Below the pieces are notes generated by a model. The model had not been told where the DNA came from. It ran no database searches and saw nothing but the letters and a program-made list of their open reading frames with translations. DNA of 64,000 nucleotides from Ardenticatenaceae bacterium (lineage in GTDB: Bacteria; Chloroflexota; Anaerolineae; Promineifilales; Promineifilaceae). The first letter of the stretch is position 1. Every line of letters starts with the position of its first letter. The DNA is taken from assembly GCA_020634215.1 (NCBI GenBank), contig JACKCD010000012.1, forward strand, positions 56,035 to 120,034, given 5' to 3'. This document shows, piece by piece, positions 57,701-64,000 of the stretch. A program made the translations under genes and the position numbers.

Positions 57701-58688
57701 ATAACTCAATCGGCTTTGCCAAAATCTCCACCAAAAGCTGGATACACGCCTCTACATCATTGGCGTCCACCGTTTCGCTTTGGGTGTGAACATAGCGACA
57801 GGGAATCGAAATGCACCCCGCCGCGCAGCCAGCATTGGCAATTTGCATCGGGCGGGCATCGGTGGTGCCGCCAGTCAGCACCTCCATTTGGTGGGCAATG
57901 CTGGCCTCTTGCGCCCGCTGCCGCATCAGCCGCACCAGCCCGGCATGGGCAATCATGCCGCTGTCTTTCACCTTAATCGCCGCCCCCTTGCCCAAACTCA
58001 CTGCCATGTTGATTTCGTCGGGCAAATCACCCGTCAACGTTACATCCAGCGCAATGCCTACATCGGGATTCAAATGCTGCGCCGCCGTTTGCGCCCCGCG
58101 TGTCCCCACTTCTTCCTGCACACTGAAAACAAAGTAGACATCATGGGGCGAGTTACTCAATCGTTTAAGTGCTTCTATGGCAACCACACAGCCGATGCGG
58201 TCGTCCATTGTTTTAGCGGTGAGGCGGGTTCCTTGGGCAAAAAACGGCCGTAAAAACCCCGCCGCATCCCCCACCTGCACCGGGCAATCGTCACGACTGG
58301 TCGCTCCCACATCAATAAAATGTTTGTCCAACCCCGCCACCTTGCCGCTTTCCCGTTTATCACTATAGATAGTGCCAATCAGCCCATTGGCAAACTGCAC
58401 CCGCCCGCCCATCAGGGTGTGGGGCGACACCCCGCCAATGTTGGTAAAGCGCAAAAAGCCATTGTCCATGATGTGGCTCACCATCACCCCAATTTCATCC
58501 ATGTGGGCAGCAATCATCACCCGCAAACCGCTACCATCTCCCTTTTTAAGGGCAATCAGGTTGCCCAAAGCATCCACAGAAATTTCATCAGCCAAAGGTT
58601 CAACTTCAGGCCGAATCAACTCCCGCATCTGATCTTCAAAGCCAGAGGGGCCATATGCTTCTACCAATTTTTTTATGAGTTCGTTCAT
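57699..58688 (-). CDS. M42-family metallopeptidase, intact
   Basis: A 329-residue M42 aminopeptidase. All metal-site segments are seen: MIAAHMDEIGVMVS (about residues 58-71), TMDDRIGCVVAIEALKRLSN (about 168-187), FVFSVQEEVGTRGAQTAAQH (about 195-214), ALDVTLTGDLP and a C-terminal YVHTQSETVDANDV. These enzymes are dodecameric tetrahedral peptidases with two metal ions that trim peptides. The start is at ATG 58688. Two further M42-like genes upstream on the same strand are frameshifted, so this is the working copy of a tandem set. Confidence 0.93.
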   Translation of the reverse strand: MNELIKKLVEAYGPSGFEDQMRELIRPEVEPLADEISVDALGNLIALKKGDGSGLRVMIAAHMDEIGVMVSHIMDNGFLRFTNIGGVSPHTLMGGRVQFANGLIGTIYSDKRESGKVAGLDKHFIDVGATSRDDCPVQVGDAAGFLRPFFAQGTRLTAKTMDDRIGCVVAIEALKRLSNSPHDVYFVFSVQEEVGTRGAQTAAQHLNPDVGIALDVTLTGDLPDEINMAVSLGKGAAIKVKDSGMIAHAGLVRLMRQRAQEASIAHQMEVLTGGTTDARPMQIANAGCAAGCISIPCRYVHTQSETVDANDVEACIQLLVEILAKPIEL

Positions 58689-58697
58689 AGGAATCCT

Positions 58698-58737
58698 TAA
58701 AATGTAACAAGTAACAAGTGGCAAGTGGCAAGTCTTG
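58698..58737. repeat. Heptamer repeats AAGTAAC / AAGTGGC
   Basis: Five tandem units (AAGTAAC, AAGTGGC types) lie upstream of the intact M42 gene. Only one arm is present; no inverted partner was seen nearby. Confidence 0.78.
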
Positions 58738-58741
58738 CTGG

Positions 58742-59084
58742 TTAAAGTCGGCGTTGTTGGTCCGATGTTTTAACAAGACCAGCTATAATTTCATCAGCTA
58801 AAGCCATGCGATGGTAAACAACTCTTGGCTCAAGCCCGTGTCGTCCGCGCCAATACCATCCTCGTGACTCACGTGCTGAACCCAGGGCAATTCGTAGGAA
58901 ACGAGCATAATCCTTGCCAAACCCACGTCCAAATCCTTCTTCTATGTTGGCAGCAATGGAACCTGCACTGGTTACAAGCTGCCAAGCCATTCCTTTGCCA
59001 AGGGAATGTTCAACCAGTTTCTCACAATCGTACCAAGCCAAATCAGCAAAGAAAAGTGCTTTGCGGTAGGTTTCAAATGCCCAT
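58742..59084 (-). pseudogene. Four-helix-bundle protein with a one-base frameshift near its start
   Basis: From 59041 the frame encodes 99 residues with VTSAGSIAANIEEGFGRGFG and KDYARFLRIALGSARE, the signature of the four-helix-bundle (S23-like, 23S rRNA intervening-sequence) family. The N-terminal helix FETYRKALFFADLAWYDCEK lies upstream in the same frame but has no start; an ATG at 59084 joins it if one base near 59078 is removed. The lesion is at the edge of an indel-rich tract, so it may be a sequence error and the gene intact. Confidence 0.72.
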
Positions 59085-59089
59085 CACAT

Positions 59090-59795
59090 ACAGCGACGCG
59101 CGCACAATACCCACGTGGGGCTGGCGCATCCATCCTTCGTGGGCAGGTCGTAGGCGGGTACCAGCACCAGTGCCGCGCATCAGGTTTAAACGCCAAAAGC
59201 AGTGCGGGTTTTGCCTATGTTGCCCTCCTGCCGTAAACGCGCATACAGGTCAAATGGATACCGCTCCTTTCGCAGCAGTTCTGCTTTTTGCCCGGTTGTC
59301 AAACGCGCACCAATGGCGCACTGCCCAATCTCTTCATACTCGGTACAAAGGCCGCATAATCACCCACGTTAGCCAAATCCGCAGCCGCGTCTTTGTTTTA
59401 GCACCGATGTCAATCCGCATGGGCTGGTGGGGACTACCTTTCCCCTTCCCCCCGCCTTGGTAAATGCACTGGTGTCGCGCCAATCACGCCAATATGCTTT
59501 TTTAGCCCCGACCTGTACAACCTTGCCCAGCAAAACACGCCCAGATCAAAAGCCGCCAATCGTTTTCGAGGTGGCAGGTGCCGTCGCTGTCAATGTTGGT
59601 CACGATCAGCCTCGTCCATGTGGGCATCTCGTGCGCAAATCGGAGCTACATCCGCACACGAGGCAGCGGATTACCAGCGCGTCCACTCGCGCTCCATCCC
59701 ATGGTCAGTATTGAGGTCGCAACGGCAGCCGCACCATCTTTTTCATCGCTTGCCACGCCGGTGGCTTCAGTTGAATTGTTTAGTAGTTGGTTCAT
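59090..59795 (-). pseudogene. M42-family peptidase copy, frameshifted and C-terminally truncated
   Basis: Starts at ATG 59795 (MNQLLNNSTEATGVASDEKD). Pieces in different frames match the family in order: the segment VTNIDSDGT, a LLGKVVQVGAKKHIGVIGAT-like stretch, RIDIGAKTK, a DNR part and the QEE-to-KPDAAL part. At least eight single-base shifts are needed. Sequence matching the last ~150 residues of the family is absent; the four-helix-bundle gene follows instead. Read as decay or as low-quality consensus. Confidence 0.65.
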
Positions 59796-59877
59796 AATGG
59801 GTTGTGGAAGGAGATTTAGGTGGAATTAGTGAAGGATGGTAATCTCCAATCTCTAATCCCAAATCTCTAACTTGCCA

Positions 59878-60931
59878 TCATCTAACTTCTGTCAGCGTGG
59901 CAATAAAATCTAATCGCCGCACAATAAATTCGGCCGCGGCGGCCGCACCGTTCAATGATGTCGGTGAGATCGGCTGATTCAACCATGGTGTGCATGTAGC
60001 GCAGCGGCATGGGCTCAAAGGCCGGTAGGTGTACCGGCACGGGTGATGTCAGGTTGCCATGGCATCGGTGCCGCTGTAGCGGCTGTGGGGTTCGGTGTGG
60101 ACGGTCATTTCCAGGAACGGAGGCGGCTCTTAACCCTTGAACATGCCGGGGGTGAGCGTTAGGTAAAGCCAATCATGGGATACCATAAGTTCAAATGTTC
60201 AATAGCCATTGGCACCGGGGAAACTGCCAAACCCAACGTCAATAGCAATGCGCAGCAGCATCAGGGTTTGGGCAAGGTGGCGGTGTAGGCTCCAGCAGGA
60301 CCAACCTCTTCTTACACCGTCGCCACTGCAACCACGTCCCATTGGTAGACACGCCCGCCCAACGCTTCCAGGCAAACGGTAACGCGGCGTCACTGATGCC
60401 CGGTGTCCAACGCCTTACCCGTGACCCGCGCGCTAGCTTTCGCAGCGGCTGGTGGAACGTGACGACATCCCCCACCGACACCAGGGATTCAGGTTCGGTC
60501 GCCGGGCAGCCCCGATCACCATCTGGTCGTCATAACCATAAGCCCCATCGCGGGCGCTCTTCGGGCAACATGCTGCTGGGAGGGCACCGATGATGCCTTT
60601 AACGGCCGTTGCCATGCACCACCGCCAACTGCCCATACCAAAGCTGCCGACGGTCACCACCCCGCAACGGCGGCGTCCGCAACCATAACCGCCGTGTTCC
60701 TGGCTGCGTCACCATCAGCCCCAGTTCATCCATGGCCGCCGCCAACGCTTGAGCGCGGAGCGCGGCCTGCTCCGCTCCCCTTTCAGCGCCAGCAAACTGC
60801 CCAGCAAATCACAAAACCTCTCATCAGCCAGCGGCTGCCGGGGAGTGCCAGATCGCTTCGGCGATGGGTTGCTCATAGCCCGACAGATAAGGTGTTTCCG
60901 TAAGTTGTTTTAAAATATCAAATGTATCCAT
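59878..60931 (-). pseudogene. M42-family peptidase copy, full length but with many frameshifts
   Basis: Starts at ATG 60931 (MDTFDILKQLTETPYLSGYE, a typical M42 start) and ends TGA at 59878-59880 after AAAEFIVRRLDFIATLTEVR. Between them, segments in shifting frames match in order: GKALD, VTVCLEALGG, AVATVQEEVG-like, DAAxIAIDVGFG and FEPMPLRYMHTMVESADLTD. The total length of 1054 bases is right for an intact gene, which favours scattered single-base errors over long decay. It is adjacent to the shorter copy at 59090. Confidence 0.7.
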
Positions 60932-61557
60932 ACGAGCGTGGGGCTGGCGCATTGACAGCGCGCCAGCCTAACCATTAGCCGCCTGGAACAGGCGTATCGA
61001 GGGTGCCGTAGGTTTAAACCACCTCGGTTGTGGCGGTTGGTTCCGGGGTAAAGGGTAGCCCGGTGGCTTGTGGTGCCAAAAGGTATGGCCGTAGCGGCCG
61101 GCAACGGTGTCGCCAGCCGCCGTTGGCGTATGGGTCGCCGTAGCGGCCACAGTTGGGAGTAAACGTCTCTGGGTTGGTGTACGCCATGGCTATCGTGGCG
61201 TCCCGTTACCGTGGGCGTAGCGCGGTTGAAGGTGTGCGTGGCGGTAAACGTGGGTGGCAGGGTGGCCGTGGGAATAGGGGTGCTAAATTGCTCTGGCGTA
61301 GGCGGCAGCGTGGCCGTAGGCGGCCCTTCGGTGGCGGTGGGTGGCGGCGTGGGGGTGGAGATAACGGCCGTTGGTAATCCGGGGGAGTCGGTGGGAATAA
61401 CGGCCGTTTCTGTCACCATAACCGTTGGCGATGGGGTTGCCGTTTCCTGCCCCTGCCCCGGTGCCAGCGACAGCGCAATAAACCCAGCGCAGTAGCAAGG
61501 TAAGGTTAACAAAATAATGCCAAGCAAAATAACGTATGTACGACGACGTGAATCCAT
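60910..61557 (-). pseudogene. Thr/Pro-rich membrane-anchored protein, frameshifted in its second half
   Basis: The N-terminus (MDSRRRTYVILLGIILLTLP) is a signal anchor, followed to about 61200 by an in-frame Thr/Pro/Ala-rich region typical of exported Chloroflexota proteins. From about 61200 downward the Thr/Pro bias moves between frames (TATHTPTAAGDT appears in another frame), so several indels are present and the true end cannot be given. The change from clean to indel-rich sequence within one gene is the upper edge of the tract. Confidence 0.55.
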
Positions 61558-61650
61558 TGCCTCGGATCATAGTTGACAATAATGTAAATGACAAGCGAAT
61601 TTTGCAGTTGGTGTGTGCATGTTCATCACACACCAACCGCAAGAACACAG

Positions 61651-63066
61651 CTACCGATGCGCCTCGCGGGGCGAACGGCCGGTTAAGCGGGTAAACATTT
61701 GGTACCCCATCCAGCGGAACGGCTCTAGCGGAATGGGGGAAAAATCAGCCTGGATAAAGGGTAAGCCACGCCACGGCTCGTCTGCCCCGCTGTAAAGGTC
61801 GGTGAGGACACGGCCGGCCAAATTAGCTGCCACCACGCCATGACCGCTGTAGCCGAGGGCGTAATAGACGTTGCGGTGTTCGCCGCGCACCCCCATCGAA
61901 CAGTTGCGCCGCAGGCTAATCGCCAGCGTCCCTGTCCAGCGGTGGGCAATGGGGAAGCTGCTGCTGCCGGGCAAGTAGGCGCTGAGGGTTTTGTGCATGT
62001 CATTAACGGCCGTTTCTATCCCCCCATGATACGCCGTCTTGTTGTTAAACAGATAGCCATAAGAGCGATTGCTGCCGCCGCCAAAAACCAAATGCCCTTC
62101 ACGGGTCAGCGTGGCGTAGGAAATGCGGTTGAGGTCATCGGAAAAACCGGCCGTTCCGCGCCAGCCCGCTTGCTCCCACACGCCGTCACCCTGTGGCGCG
62201 GTGGCAAACACGTGGGAATGAAGCGGAAAATACGCCTTGCGAAAATACCCCAGCTTGCCCGTATAACCATTGGTCGCCAGCACAATGGCCTTGGCGCGAA
62301 CAGTGCCATTGGGGGTGGTAAGGGTGATGGTGGAGCCTTCTTCTACCTTGAGTACAGGGGTATTTTCGTAAATCTCGACCCCCTGCGCCTGCAGCACAGG
62401 CCGCAGCCCGCGCACAAATTGGGCACCGTTGAGCTGCCCTTCGCTGGGGTCGAACAGGCCGCCGTGAATACCTTGGAGGTTGATTTTTTGAGAAACGGCC
62501 GTTTTGTCCCAAAATTCCACCCCAATCCCCAACCCCTGCAAATATTGTACCTCTTCCTCCGCCGCCTCTGCCCGCTGGGCATCCGTAAACACCTCAAAAC
62601 AGCCATCCCGCCGATAGCTCACATCCAGCTTGTGCTCCCGAATCACCGCCTCAATCCAGTCAATGGTCTCATACGTCGCCCCATACACCCGCTGCGTCAC
62701 CTCTGGCGACATCGGCCCTACGCCATAAACCCAGTTGAGCATCATGCCACCGTTGCGCCCGCTGGCCCCGTTCGCCAAACTCTTGGCCTCCAGCAGCACC
62801 ACCCGCTTCTCCGGGAAGCGGCGGCTAAAATGATAGGCCGTGGACGTACCGGTATACCCCCCGCCAATGATGGCAAGATCGGCCGTTGTCTCCCCCTGTA
62901 ACCCCGCCCCAGCCACATAATCTGGCGTGTATGAAGCCCACACCGACCGATTTTCATCAATTTCCAGCTTCTCCCAGCTCAACGGATAGCTAAACCGCGC
63001 CGCCATCCGCGCCGCCCGCAATAACCCCTGCTCAACTGTATCAATCAACTTTCCGGCACCGCTCAT
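61651..63066 (-). CDS. FAD-dependent amine/amino-acid oxidoreductase (DAO family)
   Basis: A 471-residue flavoprotein. The dinucleotide-binding motif is ADLAIIGGGYTGTSTAYHFS (about residues 62-81), followed by VVLLEAKSLANGASGRNGGM (about 90-109), both as in gamma-glutamylputrescine oxidase-like members; the C-terminal part has ALGYSGHGVVAANLAGRVLT (about 416-435) binding FAD. It oxidises an amine or N-substituted amino acid, substrate not known. Two decamer copies lie within the gene. It is complete and outside the indel-rich tract. Confidence 0.9.
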   Translation of the reverse strand: MSGAGKLIDTVEQGLLRAARMAARFSYPLSWEKLEIDENRSVWASYTPDYVAGAGLQGETTADLAIIGGGYTGTSTAYHFSRRFPEKRVVLLEAKSLANGASGRNGGMMLNWVYGVGPMSPEVTQRVYGATYETIDWIEAVIREHKLDVSYRRDGCFEVFTDAQRAEAAEEEVQYLQGLGIGVEFWDKTAVSQKINLQGIHGGLFDPSEGQLNGAQFVRGLRPVLQAQGVEIYENTPVLKVEEGSTITLTTPNGTVRAKAIVLATNGYTGKLGYFRKAYFPLHSHVFATAPQGDGVWEQAGWRGTAGFSDDLNRISYATLTREGHLVFGGGSNRSYGYLFNNKTAYHGGIETAVNDMHKTLSAYLPGSSSFPIAHRWTGTLAISLRRNCSMGVRGEHRNVYYALGYSGHGVVAANLAGRVLTDLYSGADEPWRGLPFIQADFSPIPLEPFRWMGYQMFTRLTGRSPREAHR

Positions 63067-63088
63067 CTAAAAACCTCCTTCAGCAAAT

Positions 63089-63160
63089 GGGAGATTAGAG
63101 ATTAGAGATTGGTCACTCTCTAATCTCCAATCTCCAATCTCCAATCTCCCAATCTCTTAA
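63089..63160. repeat. Heptamer-repeat hairpin, unit AGAGATT / AATCTCC
   Basis: GGGAGATTAGAGATTAGAGA on the left faces CTCTAATCTCCAATCTCC and two more AATCTCC units on the right. It lies in the 200-base spacer between divergent genes, so here it cannot be only a terminator. Confidence 0.83.
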
Positions 63161-63267
63161 CCTCAAAAATACCCTTATTGACTTCTCCCAATAGGTGAAT
63201 ACAATGCGGGAAATAAAATCGTATGTGCGGCCTCTCTGTCGTATGTACCCACAATCCCAAGAGATTT

Positions 63268-63891
63268 ATGGAAACCATCACTTATACCACGATTACCAAA
63301 GAGCTTGCCCAGCCCGTTGTAGATCTGCTTCGCATCTGCTTCCCGCAAATGCGTCCGCGAGATCAATATAGTTCCCAAGAAATGGCCGACATGGCCGACA
63401 TTTTTCCAGAGGGTACGATTGTAGCCCTGGATGGCGAAAAAGTCGTCGGAATGGGAACCGGCATTTTTGTTGACCTGGATTTAGATAATCTTCCCCCTAC
63501 CGAAGATGATTTGCTCTATACGGATGGCCTGAGCCGCCACACCTCCACCGGAGCTTATTATTTTGGCAGCGACCTGGCCGTTCACCCCGACTATCGGGGG
63601 CAGCAAATTGGGCGCAACATCTATATTCGACGCAAAGCCGTTGTCACTAAATATCACAAAAAAGGGTTTGTGGCCGCTGCCGTCCTCCCTGGCTATGAGC
63701 ATCTCCAAACCCAAATGGGTGCCACCGACTATGTGAACAAAGTGGTCGCCGGAGAACTGTTTGACCCTACCCTTTCCATGCAAATGCGAAACGGCTTCCA
63801 GGTACTAGACGTACTCCACCACTTCATCGTCTACCCCCGCTCCGACCATTGGTGCGCCCTGATCTTCTGGCCGAACCCAGAGTGCCTCTAA
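63268..63891 (+). CDS. GNAT-family acetyltransferase
   Basis: A 207-residue protein. The acetyl-CoA-binding motif is LAVHPDYRGQQIGRNIYIRR (about residues 107-126), and VAAAVLPGYEHLQTQMGATD and the C-terminal HFIVYPRSDHWCALIFWPNP resemble the GNAT domain that accompanies carbon-nitrogen hydrolases. Its substrate is unknown. The start at 63268 (METITYTTITKEL) is preferred over upstream codons at 63223 that lack family sequence. Confidence 0.85.
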   Translation: METITYTTITKELAQPVVDLLRICFPQMRPRDQYSSQEMADMADIFPEGTIVALDGEKVVGMGTGIFVDLDLDNLPPTEDDLLYTDGLSRHTSTGAYYFGSDLAVHPDYRGQQIGRNIYIRRKAVVTKYHKKGFVAAAVLPGYEHLQTQMGATDYVNKVVAGELFDPTLSMQMRNGFQVLDVLHHFIVYPRSDHWCALIFWPNPECL

Positions 63892-63892
63892 A

Positions 63893-63980
63893 TGGGACGC
63901 AGATTCTCCTGATTTTCCTGATCGCAAAGCGGTTGCGGAGCAACACTATCAGGTAAATCAGGGCAATCTGCGTCCTATTA
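63893..63980. repeat. GGACGCAGATT element, full copy
   Basis: Left arm TGGGACGCAGATTCTCCTGA, then TCGCAAAGCGGTTGCGGAGC, AACACTATCAGG and right arm GGGCAATCTGCGTCCTATTA. It is the closest relative of the element at 26236-26335. It begins directly after the stop of the GNAT gene. Confidence 0.87.
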
Positions 63981-64000
63981 CGTCTCTAACAGCAGCGGCA

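Larger units (their letters stand above)
729..62503. repeat. Dispersed palindromic decamer AACGGCCGTT (about 75 exact copies)
   Basis: This entry stands for a dispersed family, not a continuous element. The exact decamer AACGGCCGTT was counted by eye at about 75 places, first at 729-738 and last at 62494-62503, roughly one per 850 bases. Many copies extend to AAACGGCCGTTT and some have longer inverted flanks. Copies fall in coding sequence in all three frames, giving the recurrent peptides N-G-R, R-P-F/L and T-A-V, as well as in spacers. None lies in 7330-11655 or inside the IS at 15789-17031. Single-base variants such as tACGGCCGTT also occur. The behaviour resembles the HIP1 palindrome of cyanobacteria; the function here is unknown. 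Confidence 0.95.

Noticed and set aside
729..62503. AACGGCCGTT as a transcription-factor operator
   Set aside because: It is too frequent and lies mostly inside genes in all frames, so a normal regulator site is improbable.
61840..62901. Long plus-strand frame opposite the FAD oxidoreductase
   Set aside because: The minus-strand gene has clear FAD motifs; the plus frame has none.
1..64000. rRNA, tRNA or CRISPR array
   Set aside because: No cloverleaf, conserved rRNA segment or regularly spaced 25-40 base repeats was recognised; the only regular repeats are the 7-8 nt units.

Overview
The window is about 64 kb of high-GC chromosomal DNA. Gene content, Thr/Pro-rich exported proteins, M42 peptidases and an ABC-2/MoxR cluster resemble filamentous Chloroflexota (Anaerolineae-like). 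This assignment rests on gene character, not on a marker gene. No rRNA, tRNA or CRISPR array was seen. Two sequence habits mark the host genome. The first is the palindromic decamer AACGGCCGTT, with about 75 exact copies counted by eye, in genes and in spacers. The second is intergenic spacers built from tandem 7-8 nt units whose two halves are inverted, giving long hairpins whose unit differs from locus to locus.

Layout. 1-6.5 kb: end of an AraC regulator, a LysE exporter, DUF3467, a translin-family protein, a 2Fe-2S ferredoxin, DUF4230, DUF503 and a large exported membrane protein. 6.5-11.7 kb: an AviRa-like rRNA methyltransferase lying between two copies of the last ~140 bp of that membrane-protein gene, then an AT-richer, decamer-free three-gene block (nuclease-fold protein, small middle protein, zinc-hook ABC ATPase) resembling an ABC-three-component defence system. 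11.7-18.1 kb: ABC-2 exporter, a coiled membrane protein, a small gene whose 3' end is replaced by an intact IS1-like element with 9-bp target duplication, and a MoxR ATPase. 18.2-27 kb: minus-strand housekeeping genes (matrixin-like protease, polyprenol-kinase-like protein, PfkB kinase, DinB protein, 6-phosphogluconate dehydrogenase, flavin oxidoreductase, HAD hydrolase). 27-31 kb: accessory block with DUF5677, HigBA and a decayed HigBA duplicate, DUF2283 and GNAT.

31-42.6 kb is one long minus-strand array: a SorC-type regulator (now broken), HPr, GutM, glucitol-type PTS EIIC, EIIC', EIIB and EIIA, a SAF-domain dehydrogenase, a class-II-aldolase-like protein without its zinc histidines, TPP-dependent E1 alpha, E1 beta and E2, and PTS enzyme I. 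Read together it looks like a self-contained polyol uptake and oxidation route with its own phosphorelay; the substrate is not known.

42.8-58.7 kb: lspA and rluD, a large multidomain histidine kinase divergent from a membrane-anchored STAND-NTPase/WD40 protein with 16 WD repeats, a methyltransferase, DUF1992, PspC, a deoxynucleoside kinase, GNAT, an APH-like kinase, DUF456 and an intact M42 peptidase. 58.9-61.2 kb is dense in frameshifts and covers a four-helix-bundle protein and two further M42 peptidases; its edges cut through genes, so consensus error is as likely as decay. The window ends with a FAD amine oxidase-like protein and a GNAT acetyltransferase.
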